Shown: positions 16,823-25,381 of the stretch, in pieces | Position numbering within the stretch: the stretch's first letter is position 1 | How the letters are laid out: each line of letters starts with the position of its first letter | From: Paraperibacillus esterisolvens | Lineage (GTDB): Bacteria; Bacillota; Bacilli; Bacillales; DSM-1321 | Assembly (NCBI RefSeq): GCF_046237625.1 | Contig: NZ_CP143545.1 | Span: 1,550,001 to 1,614,000 of the forward strand | DNA: 64,000 bases | Reading direction: 5' to 3' | Notes under the pieces: generated by a model | The model's database searches: none | Told to the model about the DNA's origin: nothing | What the model saw: only the letters and a program-made list of their open reading frames with translations | Translations under genes and position numbers: made by a program

Positions 16823-17302
16823 ATGGCAATAGAGAGAGTAAAAGCACATTTCGATAGATGGGGCCGGAGCGCAGATGTTATGGAATTTGAATCTTCCAGC
16901 GCATCAGTAGAAGAGGCAGCCGAAACGATCGGAGTCATTCCAGCCCGTATTGCCAAGACACTGTCGTTTCGCGGTCAGGATGAAAAAGCCCTTTTGGTCG
17001 TAACATCAGGTGAAGCAAGGATTGATAATAAAAAATTTCGTCAGCACTTCGGCTTAAAAGCCCGCATGCTCACTTCCGAAGAGGTGTTAGAGCAGACCGG
17101 GCATATGGTGGGAGGCGTCTGCCCCTTCGGCCTGGTAAATGATCTGGATGTCTTCCTCGACATCTCCCTTAAACGATTTGAAACAGTATTTCCGGCCTGC
17201 GGGTCCCGAAACTCAGCCATCGAACTTACCTGTGAAGAACTCTTCCAATTCTCAGACGCCAGCGAATGGGTCGACGTCTGTAAAGACTGGTCTGGGAAAT
17301 AG
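16823..17302 (+). CDS. YbaK/EbsC-family aminoacyl-tRNA deacylase
   Basis: 159 residues, the size of stand-alone YbaK/ProX-type editing domains that hydrolyse mischarged tRNAs such as Cys-tRNAPro or Ala-tRNAPro. Features: ARIAKTLSFRG with the conserved lysine, ALLVVTSGEARIDNKKF, MVGGVCPFGL (GG.. substrate loop) and the C-terminal PACGSRNSAIELTCEEL. Ribosome binding site AAAGGGG with 9-base spacing. Probably co-transcribed with the alcohol dehydrogenase 68 bases upstream. Specificity unresolved. Confidence 0.9.
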   Translation: MAIERVKAHFDRWGRSADVMEFESSSASVEEAAETIGVIPARIAKTLSFRGQDEKALLVVTSGEARIDNKKFRQHFGLKARMLTSEEVLEQTGHMVGGVCPFGLVNDLDVFLDISLKRFETVFPACGSRNSAIELTCEELFQFSDASEWVDVCKDWSGK

Positions 17303-17328
17303 GGTCAGTCCCAAACTAGCACTGGCCA

Positions 17329-17356
17329 CGGCTGCTGGTGCCTCCAGCCCTTTTTT
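17329..17356 (+). terminator. Probable terminator
   Basis: GGCTG / CAGCC stem with a 10-base loop and CTTTTTTC tail. Confidence 0.55.
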
Positions 17357-17434
17357 CGGTCATGGGGCCGAGTCATAACATTCCCACTCCTTCAATATAA
17401 TGATAACAAGCTGAAGAGGGATGGGAGTGAAGAA

Positions 17435-17536
17435 ATGGCCATTTTTTCTGAATCGGGAAAGAGGGAAGCAATTTCCGGACAAAAGCAGCCCCGGCAGCCA
17501 ATTCATTGCGGTTTCAGTGAGGAGGAGCAGTCATAG
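17435..17536 (+). CDS. Possible 33-residue leader ORF
   Basis: An ATG with GAGGGATGGGAG upstream opens a 33-codon frame ending in TAG at 17534-17536. The encoded peptide is polar and unrecognised. Its stop overlaps the proposed ATA start of the DoxX gene (ATAG at 17533-17536), which would allow translational coupling. It might equally be non-coding; there is no homology evidence. Confidence 0.3.
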   Translation: MAIFSESGKREAISGQKQPRQPIHCGFSEEEQS

Positions 17537-17577
17537 ACACTTCAGTATCAGCAGGGAGACTCTGGACATCTATTTTT

Positions 17578-17949
17578 ATGAGCGGACTGGTCATCATTTT
17601 TATGCTGTTTGACAGTTTGTCCAAACTGATGAAGGTGCCTCAGGTGGTGGAAAGCGGAAGATCCATGGGGCTTGATAGTCAGCAGGTTGTCATCATCGGC
17701 TTTATTGGGCTTGCAGCTACCATACTGTATGCGCTGCCTCCCACTTCTGTATTTGGAGCGGTACTGCTTACGGGTTACTACGGGGGAGCAGTCTGCCTTC
17801 ATTTTGTGCTTGACAGCCCGGTGTTTACACATATTCTTTTCCCCGTCTATATCGGATTATTGGTGTGGGGAAGCCTCTGGCTCAGAAATGCAGGAGTGAG
17901 GGAAGTCATCTTCAACAAAAGAACTCAAGGGCAAGTAGAAAACAGATAG
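17578..17949 (+). CDS. DoxX-family membrane protein (start probably upstream)
   Basis: DoxX-like small membrane protein with four hydrophobic segments: VIIFMLFDSLSKLMKVPQVV, the LAATILYALPPTSVFGAVLL region with the family's TGYYGGAV motif, and a final HILFPVYIGLLVWGSL. The first listed ATG (17578) would cut into transmembrane segment 1. In-frame codons continue upstream to 17521 with no ATG, GTG or TTG. GAGGAGG at 17519-17525 sits 7 bases before an in-frame ATA (17533), so the real start may be that ATA. Function of the family is poorly defined (redox/quinone-linked). Terminator at 17961. Confidence 0.82.
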   Translation: MSGLVIIFMLFDSLSKLMKVPQVVESGRSMGLDSQQVVIIGFIGLAATILYALPPTSVFGAVLLTGYYGGAVCLHFVLDSPVFTHILFPVYIGLLVWGSLWLRNAGVREVIFNKRTQGQVENR

Positions 17950-17960
17950 CATGTTAAACC

Positions 17961-17984
17961 GCACCCAGCCGGGTGCTTTTTTTT
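17961..17984 (+). terminator. Terminator after DoxX gene
   Basis: GCACCC / GGGTGC stem with AGCC loop and eight T residues. Confidence 0.9.
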
Positions 17985-18061
17985 CCTGAAAATTCTCTAT
18001 AGGTATATACAGCTTTTTGTATGGGAAGACTCCATTACAAAAAAGGAATAGGAGCCGTAAA

Positions 18062-18349
18062 ATGTCCCCCATACAAAACGCAGCCCTGGAGCATCGGCTG
18101 AATTTAATGATTTACCATTTACAGACTAATGAACACATACATCTTTCTGATAAATCTCTCTGGGACCTCAAGAGCAACTATCTTGAAGCATTCAAGAAAC
18201 TGGAAAAGGAAATTCTGCAATATCGGGAAGATAACCATGCCCTCAGATGGAATGAACTTCGCCTGTATTTGAAGAGGAACAAACCCCAGGGGTGTGAGGA
18301 AATCCTGTCCCTGATGGAAAGTCTGGATAAAAAAGAAAGCATACGATAA
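18062..18349 (+). CDS. Hypothetical 95-residue protein
   Basis: Unrecognised. A helical, charged, soluble protein rich in Leu, Glu and Lys (RLNLMIYHLQTNEHIHLSDK, LEAFKKLEKEILQYREDN), perhaps a small coiled coil. No cysteine pair except one Cys near the C-terminus. TAGGAG lies 7 bases before the ATG at 18062; an upstream in-frame extension lacks a ribosome binding site. Convergent with the IseA-like gene, sharing the hairpin at 18353. Confidence 0.7.
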   Translation: MSPIQNAALEHRLNLMIYHLQTNEHIHLSDKSLWDLKSNYLEAFKKLEKEILQYREDNHALRWNELRLYLKRNKPQGCEEILSLMESLDKKESIR

Positions 18350-18352
18350 AAC

Positions 18353-18384
18353 AAGCCCTGGAAGATGGGCCTTCCAGGGCTTAA
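18353..18384 (-). terminator. Terminator of IseA-like gene
   Basis: AAGCCCTGGAAG / CTTCCAGGGCTT perfect stem, with a T-run only on the minus strand. Confidence 0.82.
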
Positions 18385-18390
18385 AACGTT

Positions 18391-18936
18391 TTATTTTACA
18401 GCGTCCATTGCATTTATTTTCCATGAGCCCATCACGTATACATAAGTGACTTTCACTTTTTCCGGAGTTTTGCTGTAGGGTACAGGGACCGCAAATTCAT
18501 ATAGCTTAACTCCCTGGCGTTTATAAATTACTTTGCCTTTAGCCTTTTCCCATTGAAGAAGGCTTCCCCCATCTGCATTTGGCTGAGCAATCTTTCCTTT
18601 GTATGTGATGAAGCGATATTTTTTCATTCCTTTGTCGATGGCATTATTTGTGAATACTTCCCCCAGATAGCCGTAAAGTTCTTTCTGAGTATCGAACTCA
18701 CTGCACAGATAGCGGTAATCTGTACCTTTAAATGTAAAGCTTCCTTTTGGGCATTTGGAATTCTTCACTTTAGGATTATGGCCGCTCATTACATTCCAGT
18801 AGTGTACCCGTGCATCCAAAGCCTGCTTCAAGGCTTTGCCGTCTGTTAAATTTCCCGGCGCTCCCTGTGCGGATGCTGCTGCTCCGCATGCAATAAATAA
18901 AATGGTGGAAAAAAAGATGGTCAAAAGCTTTTTCAT
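18391..18936 (-). CDS. Secreted IseA-like DL-endopeptidase inhibitor
   Basis: 181 residues with a typical signal peptide (Lys-Lys, hydrophobic core, ASA-Q cleavage near residue 23). Mature region motifs ARVHYWNVMSGH, YRYLCSEFDTQKELYGYL, IAQPNADGGSLLQWEKAK and YVMGSWKIN match my memory of IseA (YoeB), the B. subtilis secreted inhibitor of LytE/LytF-type autolysins, which is also 181 residues. Two cysteines (KCPKG, YLCSE) could form a disulfide absent from IseA. Start 18936 follows a GGGGG ribosome binding site. Would act in the cell wall to restrain autolysis. Confidence 0.72.
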   Translation of the reverse strand: MKKLLTIFFSTILFIACGAAASAQGAPGNLTDGKALKQALDARVHYWNVMSGHNPKVKNSKCPKGSFTFKGTDYRYLCSEFDTQKELYGYLGEVFTNNAIDKGMKKYRFITYKGKIAQPNADGGSLLQWEKAKGKVIYKRQGVKLYEFAVPVPYSKTPEKVKVTYVYVMGSWKINAMDAVK

Positions 18937-19105
18937 AAAATTACCCCCTGCCAAAATATGGTCACACATCAATTAGACGATGGATATCCTTATAAAGATT
19001 CATGAGCAGGGAAAAAATTTAAAATAAAAGCTGAATTTAATCTGTTTGACAATACTGAAACTTATAATAAAATTAAATATACTGCCTATTATAAGGGGGA
19101 TTATG

Positions 19106-20251
19106 ATGAGGGATCCAAGAATTAAAAAGCTAGCAGATGGGCTTTTGGACTATTCGGTAAAAATCAAAAAAGGCGAAACAGTCATCATTGATGTCTTCGG
19201 AGACGGCCTGCCTCTGGCCAGAGAATTGGTAAAAGCGGCTTATGACCGGGGTGCTTATCCTTTTGTGAAAATTACGGATGAAGAAACATCAAGGCTCATG
19301 CTGGAAGGGACTACTCAAGAAAGATCTGAGCTTCAGCAAAAATGGGATCTCTCGGTATATAAGGATGCAGCGGCATCCATACGGATCTTTGGGCTTAAAA
19401 ATGATAAAGAAAATGCGAATGTAGTGGTAGAACAAAGAAAGCTGCATTCCAGCGCCATGAAGCCTGTACATAACGAAATCATTAATAACACCCGCTGGGT
19501 ACTGCTTGAATATCCAAACTCCTCCATTGCCCAAAAAGCAGGCATGTCATTAGAGAAATTCGAGGATTTCTTCTTCAATGTATGCACGCTGGACTACCAG
19601 AAAATGGACCGGGCCATGGATGCACTGAAGGAACTTATGGATCGTACGGAATCAGTTCAACTAAAGGGACAGGGAACCGACCTGACCTTCTCGATCAAAG
19701 GTTTGAAGTCTGTTAAATGTTCGGGTCTTAGAAATATCCCGGATGGTGAAGTCTACACGGCTCCGGTAAAAGATTCCATTAATGGAGTGCTTACCAATAA
19801 TACAGCTACAACATATACGGGCAAAAAATTCGAAAACGTCCGGTTCGTATTTCAAAACGGAAAGATCGTTGAAGCAACGTCAAATAATACCGAAGAGCTG
19901 AATAAGATTCTCGACACAGATGAAGGTGCAAGATATATCGGGGAATTTGCCATCGGGGTCAACCCTCATATTCTGCACCCGATGGATGATACCCTTTTCG
20001 ATGAGAAGATTGCCGGCAGCTTCCATTTTACACCAGGGCAGTCTTATAAAAACGAATCATACAATGGAAATGACTCGAACATCCACTGGGACATCGTGAA
20101 TATCCAGCGCCCGGAATACGGTGGAGGAGAGATATGGTTTGATGGAGTACTGATCAGGAAAGACGGCCTGTTCATCCCGGAAAGCCTTCATGCCCTCAAC
20201 CCTGAAAACCTGCTGGATGAAAAAAAACCTGCCGATAAGACGCATGTATAA
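19106..20251 (+). CDS. M29-family aminopeptidase
   Basis: 381 residues, like the thermophilic M29 aminopeptidases (AmpS/AmpT, aminopeptidase II), cytosolic dimeric metallo-exopeptidases. Expected ligand segments are present: RNIPDGEVYTAPVKDSING (Glu), ARYIGEFAIGVNP (Glu), AGSFHFTPGQSY (His), SNIHWDIV (His-Asp). Of two adjacent ATGs, 19106 has the better distance (6 bases) from AAGGGGG. The upstream in-frame 20 residues are excluded. Single gene, convergent with lexA. Confidence 0.93.
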   Translation: MRDPRIKKLADGLLDYSVKIKKGETVIIDVFGDGLPLARELVKAAYDRGAYPFVKITDEETSRLMLEGTTQERSELQQKWDLSVYKDAAASIRIFGLKNDKENANVVVEQRKLHSSAMKPVHNEIINNTRWVLLEYPNSSIAQKAGMSLEKFEDFFFNVCTLDYQKMDRAMDALKELMDRTESVQLKGQGTDLTFSIKGLKSVKCSGLRNIPDGEVYTAPVKDSINGVLTNNTATTYTGKKFENVRFVFQNGKIVEATSNNTEELNKILDTDEGARYIGEFAIGVNPHILHPMDDTLFDEKIAGSFHFTPGQSYKNESYNGNDSNIHWDIVNIQRPEYGGGEIWFDGVLIRKDGLFIPESLHALNPENLLDEKKPADKTHV

Positions 20252-20330
20252 GGAAGTAATGAATCATGCTGCAGCTTTATTAGTTAAACGGTATAGAGCG
20301 GGCAGCCAGGATAGAAGGCTGCAATTAAAG

Positions 20331-20369
20331 AAAAAACCTTTTCCATGTCACTGGAAAAGGTTTTTTATT
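20331..20369. terminator. Bidirectional terminator (aminopeptidase / lexA)
   Basis: AAAAAACCTTTTCC / GGAAAAGGTTTTTT stem between convergent genes, with T-runs on both strands. Confidence 0.9.
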
Positions 20370-20370
20370 G

Positions 20371-20994
20371 TTAATGAATTTGTCTGTAAAGACCAATGAC
20401 TTTGCCCAGGATTGAAACATTCTGCAGGATGATCGGCTCCATTGATGAGTTCTCAGGCTGCAGGCGGATGAAATCTTTTTCTTTAAAGAACCTTTTGACT
20501 GTGGCTTCGTCCTCGTCAGTCATCGCTACTACTATATCGCTGTTATTAGCCGTCTTCTGCTGGCGGACGATTACAAAATCCCCGTCCAGTATTCCGGCTT
20601 CGATCATGCTGTCTCCCATAACCTCGAGCATGAACACATGGTCATCGTGGGGCACAAGATGTTCCGGCAGCGGAAAATATTCTTCAATATTCTCAATTGC
20701 TGTGATCGGCTGGCCGGCTGTGACCTTACCGAGCAGGGGAACATTCACAACGCTGACTTTCGGAATATGCGACCCTTCATACAGGTCCAGAATCTCAATC
20801 GCCCGCGGCTTGGTCGGGTCACGCCGGATCAGGCCTTTGCTTTCAAGACGTGCCAGATGTCCGTGTACAGTGGAACTGGACGCAAGGCCGACAGCCTCAC
20901 CGATTTCCCTGACGCTTGGCGGATAGCCCTTCAGCTTCACTTCGCCCTTGATAAAATCCAAAATATCAATCTGCCTTTTTGAAAGTTTAGTCAT
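20371..20994 (-). CDS. lexA: SOS repressor LexA
   Basis: 207 residues. N-terminal winged helix (PPSVREIGEAVGLASSSTVH), self-cleavage site Ala93-Gly94 in VTAGQP, and catalytic Ser129 (MGDSMIEAG) and Lys167 (EATVKRFF) of the latent protease. ATG at 20994 gives the canonical length; a longer upstream frame is rejected. Divergent from yneA, with three LexA boxes between, so it autoregulates. Order lexA-yneA-yneB-ynzC-tkt as in B. subtilis. Confidence 0.97.
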   Translation of the reverse strand: MTKLSKRQIDILDFIKGEVKLKGYPPSVREIGEAVGLASSSTVHGHLARLESKGLIRRDPTKPRAIEILDLYEGSHIPKVSVVNVPLLGKVTAGQPITAIENIEEYFPLPEHLVPHDDHVFMLEVMGDSMIEAGILDGDFVIVRQQKTANNSDIVVAMTDEDEATVKRFFKEKDFIRLQPENSSMEPIILQNVSILGKVIGLYRQIH

Positions 20995-21058
20995 TTTTTC
21001 ACGCACCCTATCATAAATTGTTCTTGTCCTGATTATACCATGTAAGGAATACTGATAC

Positions 21059-21132
21059 AAACATAAGTTCGAATTTTTGTTGACAGAAAACAAGTGTTCG
21101 GTTTATAATTTGGTTAAATCAAACAAACGTTC
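21059..21132. promoter_or_regulatory. Three LexA boxes and yneA promoter
   Basis: Three boxes of form AAAC-N4-GTTCG occur at 21059-21071, 21088-21100 and 21121-21133, each one base off the B. subtilis consensus GAAC-N4-GTTC in the left half. The middle box lies between TTGACA (21080-21085) and TATAAT (21104-21109) of the yneA promoter; the first lies upstream toward lexA and the third lies in the yneA leader. Confidence 0.82.
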
Positions 21133-21145
21133 GGGAGGCGTCTCA

Positions 21146-21451
21146 ATGAAAACTTTGTGGAAAAACTATACTTACACTATTTTGTTTTTTGCATTCATCA
21201 TTGTCTTTTCTCTAATTTCTTTACATAAGCCGGAACAAAACCTAAAATCTACTACGGTGACTGTCATGAAGGGCGACACCATTTCCGAAATTGCTGAGCG
21301 CTATCAGAGTGAAGAGCTGCCGAAGGAAGCAGTCGCCAGGTGGATTGAAGAGAATAACGACATTTCAGGCGGGATCATCAAAGCGGGTGAGGAACTGAAG
21401 ATTCCCTACACCTTGAGCGGGGGCAGCGGCACCCTTGCAAGCGACATGTAA
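21146..21451 (+). CDS. yneA: SOS cell-division suppressor YneA
   Basis: 101 residues. One N-terminal transmembrane segment (about residues 9-25) followed by an extracytoplasmic LysM domain (VTVMKGDTISEIAERYQ ... IIKAGEELKIP). YneA is induced by DNA damage and blocks septation. GGGAGG lies 7 bases before the ATG at 21146; an in-frame extension over the LexA boxes is rejected. First gene of the SOS operon yneA-yneB-ynzC. Confidence 0.94.
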   Translation: MKTLWKNYTYTILFFAFIIVFSLISLHKPEQNLKSTTVTVMKGDTISEIAERYQSEELPKEAVARWIEENNDISGGIIKAGEELKIPYTLSGGSGTLASDM

Positions 21452-21493
21452 CAGGCAGCATGAAGAAATATACATCAAAAGAGGTTGGTAAGG

Positions 21494-22147
21494 ATGAAGG
21501 CAGTCATATACTGCAGGGTCAGCACAGAAAAGGCTGAACAGGAAACTTCCCTGTTCCGCCAGGAGAAGGAGCTGACGGAGCTTGCCGGGCGGCTCGGCTT
21601 TCAAATTGTGCGGGTTATCAGTGAAAAGGCAAGCGGCTATGAGCTGGACCGCGACGGCATATTCGAACTCCTCTCTCTACTAAAGGATAAAGAAGCCGGT
21701 GCGGTCCTGATACAGGATGAGACCCGCCTGGGGAGAGGAAACGCAAAAGTGGCGCTCCTTCACTGCCTGATCAAGGAGAAGGCAGTATTATATTCACTGT
21801 CACATAACGGCGTTCTTGAAATATCCGACTCTGATTCCATGGTGCTTCAGATAGTGGCAATCGTGGAAGAGTATCAAAGGAAGATCCATAACCTTAAAAT
21901 AAAGCGGGGAATGAAAGAGGCTGTAGAGAGAGGGTACAGGCCTCAGAGAAATTTAAGGAATCAAGGCAACCTTGGCGGACGTGACCGGAAAGAGGTACCC
22001 GTGGAGGAGATAGTGCGACTCCGGGAAAATGGGCTGACCTTCGAGGAGATTTCTGCCACACTCAAAGGCTTTGGCCACAATATTTCCCGTGCTACAGTTC
22101 ATCGGCGGTATACCGAGCATAAATCAGCTTCTGACGAAACCAAATAG
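21494..22147 (+). CDS. yneB: Serine recombinase-like protein YneB
   Basis: 217 residues of the resolvase/invertase type. The catalytic serine lies in YCRVST (Ser10), with the conserved QDETRLGRG arginine motif and LKIKRGMKEAVERGY, followed by a C-terminal helix-turn-helix (LTFEEISATLKGFGHNISRA). Start ATG 21494 has GAGG 9 bases upstream. Lies in the SOS operon between yneA and ynzC as in B. subtilis. No recombination sites or mobile element borders are seen, so it is a resident gene rather than a transposon resolvase; its role is unknown. Confidence 0.92.
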   Translation: MKAVIYCRVSTEKAEQETSLFRQEKELTELAGRLGFQIVRVISEKASGYELDRDGIFELLSLLKDKEAGAVLIQDETRLGRGNAKVALLHCLIKEKAVLYSLSHNGVLEISDSDSMVLQIVAIVEEYQRKIHNLKIKRGMKEAVERGYRPQRNLRNQGNLGGRDRKEVPVEEIVRLRENGLTFEEISATLKGFGHNISRATVHRRYTEHKSASDETK

Positions 22148-22209
22148 CTTGTTATTTTGGTCTTTTTTGTATACCATAAGTAAGAACAAATGGTGAAGGA
22201 GTCCGATTT

Positions 22210-22443
22210 ATGCTTTCCAAACAAAAAATCGCCAGAATCAATGAGCTTGCCAAAAAGGGCAGGGAGAACAGCTTGACAACTGAAGAGGCGAAAGAACAGT
22301 CCACACTAAGACGAGAATATCTTGAAACCTTCAGAAGGTCTATGTCTGATACGTTGGAACATGTTAAAGTCATCGACCCTGAAGGAAACGATGTAACGCC
22401 TGAAAAAATCAAGCAGATTAAAGAACGCAGAAATCTTCATTGA
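22210..22443 (+). CDS. ynzC: DUF896 protein YnzC
   Basis: 77 residues. The DUF896 helical hairpin starts RINELAKKGRENSLTTEEAK and continues with EQSTLRREYLETFRRSM. Third gene of the yneA operon; SOS-linked, function not established. AAGGAG precedes the ATG by 9 bases. Confidence 0.95.
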   Translation: MLSKQKIARINELAKKGRENSLTTEEAKEQSTLRREYLETFRRSMSDTLEHVKVIDPEGNDVTPEKIKQIKERRNLH

Positions 22444-22464
22444 TTATAAATAAAACAAAAGGAA

Positions 22465-22498
22465 AGAATACAGCTTCTTGCATGTATTCTTTTTTTTT
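22465..22498 (+). terminator. Terminator of yneA-yneB-ynzC
   Basis: AGAATACA / TGTATTCT stem followed by nine T residues. Confidence 0.88.
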
Positions 22499-22642
22499 AC
22501 ACAAAATAGGTACGAACCTCTTATATGGAAACGGAATTTCTGCTAATATAATGTTTCAAGTATTATTAGTTGTGTTTCTAATATCAGAACTATAATATAA
22601 AGTTGAAAATTATCTTTTACATAAGGAAAGGAAGTCTTATTA

Positions 22643-24652
22643 ATGGTAGAAAAAATTGATTCACTTTCCATCAATACGATTCGTACGTTATCAATTGATG
22701 CAATTCAAAAAGCTAATTCCGGCCATCCAGGCCTGCCGATGGGCGCAGCCCCAATGGCTTATACACTCTGGACACAATTTATGAACCACAATCCGAAAAA
22801 TCCAGATTGGTTTAATAGAGACCGTTTTGTACTTTCTGCTGGTCACGGATCCATGCTTCTATACAGCCTGCTTCACTTGTCTGGATATGGTGTGACAATG
22901 GATGATATTAAAGGCTTCCGTCAATGGGGAAGCAAGACACCGGGACATCCTGAATATAAGCATACTCCTGGTGTGGAGGCAACGACCGGACCACTTGGAC
23001 AGGGTGTAGCGATGGCAGTAGGTATGGCTATGGCTGAAAGACATCTGGCTGCAACTTACAATAAAGGCGATCACCAGGTAGTCGATCATTTTACCTATGC
23101 ACTTTGCGGAGATGGCGATTTAATGGAAGGTGTATCTGCTGAAGCTTCCTCTCTTGCAGGCCATCTGGAATTGGGCAGATTAATCGTTCTCTACGATTCA
23201 AATGACATTTCACTTGACGGTGATTTGGATAAATCGATGACCGAAAGCGTAAAGAAACGTTATGAAGGCTACGGCTGGCAATACATCTTCGTCAAAGACG
23301 GCAATGACATTGAAGAAGTTGCGGCCGCCATCAAGGAAGCGCAATCTGACCTAAGCCGCCCGACCATGATTGAAGTCAAGACTATCATCGGGTATGGTTC
23401 ACCAAACCGTTCAGGCTCTTCTAAAGTCCATGGTGCACCTCTAGGCGAAGATGAAATGAAGCTTACAAAAGAGTATTATAAGTGGACTTTCGATCAAGAC
23501 TTCCATGTTCCGGAAGAAGTGTATGCTCATTTCGAAAGCACGATTGCAAACAGAGGAAGCGAAAGCGAAAATGAGTGGAACGATAAGTTCTCAAACTATA
23601 AGAAGGAATACCCTGAGCTTGCCGAGCAGCTGGAAAAAGCCATTGCAGGAGAGCTTCCGGAAAACTGGGATAAAGATATCCCTGTATACGAAGAAGGCAA
23701 AAGCCTGGCAAGCCGTGCTTCCAGCGGTGAAGTCTTAAATGGCGCTGCCAAGAATCTTCCATCCCTGATCGGAGGGTCTGCTGACCTTGCGGGCTCTAAT
23801 AATACAATGATCAAAGGTGCTGATGATTTCTTCCCGAAATCCTACGAAGGCAGAAACATCTGGTTTGGTGTCCGTGAATTCGCAATGGGCGCAGCCATGA
23901 ACGGAATGGCCCTTCACGGCGGCTTGAAAGTGTTTGGCGGAACATTCTTTGTGTTCTCCGATTACCTTCGTCCAGCCATCCGTCTTGCGTCGTTAATGCA
24001 GCTGCCTGTCACCTATGTTTTCACACATGACAGCATCGCTGTTGGTGAAGATGGTCCGACACATGAGCCGGTTGAGCAGCTTTCTTCCCTTCGTTCTATG
24101 CCTGGTCTTTCCATCATCCGTCCGGCAGATGGAAATGAAACAGCGGCAGCGTGGAGGCTGGCCCTGGATAACCATGACCGTCCGACCGCTCTTGTACTGA
24201 CAAGACAGAACCTGCCTACCATCAAGGGTACAGCTGAAAATGCTTATGATGGTGTCCAAAAGGGAGCTTATATCATTTCTCCTGCAGGCAAGGAAACGGC
24301 TGATGCGCTTCTTATCGCCACTGGTTCAGAAGTGAACCTTGCTGTCGAAGCACAAAAAGCATTATCCGCGGAAGGAATTGATGCGGCAGTCGTGAGCATG
24401 CCTTCCATGGACCGCTTCGAGCAGCAATCTAAAGAATATAAGCAAAGCGTCATCTCACCGGCAGTCAAAAAGCGTCTTGCCATAGAAATGGGATCAAGCT
24501 TTGGCTGGCATAAATATACCGGTGATGAGGGAGATGTTCTCGGAATCGATACATTCGGTGCTTCAGCCCCTGGCGGAACAGTAATTAAAGAATATGGCTT
24601 CACAGTCGACAATGTTGTGGCAAAAGTAAAGGCATTGATTGAAAGTAACTAA
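22643..24652 (+). CDS. tkt: Transketolase
   Basis: 669 residues, full length. The TPP-binding motif GDGDLMEGVSAEASSLAGHL, the substrate histidine in NSGHPGLPMGAAPMAYTLW, FVLSAGHGSMLLY, the C-terminal-domain pocket EDGPTHEPVEQL and LVLTRQNLP are intact. Links the pentose phosphate pathway and glycolysis, and would regenerate ribulose 5-phosphate for the HxlA/HxlB formaldehyde pathway in the same window. AAGGAAAGG precedes the ATG. Ends at the terminator at 24658. Confidence 0.97.
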   Translation: MVEKIDSLSINTIRTLSIDAIQKANSGHPGLPMGAAPMAYTLWTQFMNHNPKNPDWFNRDRFVLSAGHGSMLLYSLLHLSGYGVTMDDIKGFRQWGSKTPGHPEYKHTPGVEATTGPLGQGVAMAVGMAMAERHLAATYNKGDHQVVDHFTYALCGDGDLMEGVSAEASSLAGHLELGRLIVLYDSNDISLDGDLDKSMTESVKKRYEGYGWQYIFVKDGNDIEEVAAAIKEAQSDLSRPTMIEVKTIIGYGSPNRSGSSKVHGAPLGEDEMKLTKEYYKWTFDQDFHVPEEVYAHFESTIANRGSESENEWNDKFSNYKKEYPELAEQLEKAIAGELPENWDKDIPVYEEGKSLASRASSGEVLNGAAKNLPSLIGGSADLAGSNNTMIKGADDFFPKSYEGRNIWFGVREFAMGAAMNGMALHGGLKVFGGTFFVFSDYLRPAIRLASLMQLPVTYVFTHDSIAVGEDGPTHEPVEQLSSLRSMPGLSIIRPADGNETAAAWRLALDNHDRPTALVLTRQNLPTIKGTAENAYDGVQKGAYIISPAGKETADALLIATGSEVNLAVEAQKALSAEGIDAAVVSMPSMDRFEQQSKEYKQSVISPAVKKRLAIEMGSSFGWHKYTGDEGDVLGIDTFGASAPGGTVIKEYGFTVDNVVAKVKALIESN

Positions 24653-24657
24653 TTAAG

Positions 24658-24691
24658 AAGGTCTGTTCCTAACTAGGGGCAGGCCTTTTTA
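24658..24691 (+). terminator. Terminator after tkt
   Basis: AAGGTCTG / CAGGCCTT imperfect stem followed by five T residues. Confidence 0.7.
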
Positions 24692-24755
24692 TTTGCAATC
24701 CTTTCATTGGCTATTTGTCAAGTCATGTTTTATACTAAAAGTGTCAGAATTGTGT

Positions 24756-24767
24756 GAAATCGACAAA
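24756..24767 (-). promoter_or_regulatory. Possible Spo0A box upstream of sirA
   Basis: Minus strand TTTGTCGATTTC resembles the 0A box TTTGTCRAANAA at the first eight positions. sirA is a direct Spo0A target in B. subtilis; this match alone is weak. Confidence 0.4.
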
Positions 24768-24854
24768 ATGACTGTTTTATTTCTCCATTAATCAACATAT
24801 CTTTCATTTAACGGCATATATAATAGGTAAAAGAATGTGAATGGAGTGTGTGGG

Positions 24855-25328
24855 ATGAGGATATACAATTTATATGTAATCGAAGATGATATAGCGAGGC
24901 ATTACTTTGGCCGTGAACGTCTGCTCTATAACTTATTCTTAGAATACTCCAAGTCCTCAGGAGAACTCCAGGAGATCATCAAACGACAGATTGCCTATAT
25001 CACCAAGCCCCTGCCTATCCTCCAAATCCAGAAGATGCTCGACCGCCAGCTTAGAGTCAAAAAGGATTCTCAGGATAAAAATAGGGTATATTATATTGAA
25101 ACGAATGAAGGGCTGAGCAGTGCTTCCCTGCGGATTGGCGACAATGGATTGACGCTTGAAGCAAGGGGATCTCTCGAAGCAGAAACCGAATTTTTTGAGT
25201 GCCTCCGTAAATCTGAATCTGATTTCTTGGCGCTGGACCTTACAAATAACAAGTTCGGCTGGCTAAAACCAATTAAGGAGAGAAAATTCCGCTTAAAAGA
25301 AGGAAATTATTATTCGGATATTGTATAA
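24855..25328 (+). CDS. sirA: Sporulation inhibitor of replication SirA
   Basis: 157 residues (B. subtilis SirA about 148). Begins MRIYNLYVIEDDIARHYFGR, characteristic of SirA/YneE, which binds DnaA domain I to block new rounds of replication on sporulation entry. Start ATG 24855 has GGAG 8-9 bases upstream. Genomic position between tkt and yneF is conserved. A candidate 0A box lies 90 bases upstream. Confidence 0.9.
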   Translation: MRIYNLYVIEDDIARHYFGRERLLYNLFLEYSKSSGELQEIIKRQIAYITKPLPILQIQKMLDRQLRVKKDSQDKNRVYYIETNEGLSSASLRIGDNGLTLEARGSLEAETEFFECLRKSESDFLALDLTNNKFGWLKPIKERKFRLKEGNYYSDIV

Positions 25329-25381
25329 TAGCCCTTGGGTCTAGTAACAATGTGATAGACAACACGAAGGAGGAAAATAGT

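Noticed and set aside
17421..17612. 63-codon ORF over the DoxX start region
   Set aside because: Runs in a different frame through the transmembrane coding segment; the 33-codon frame has a better start context.
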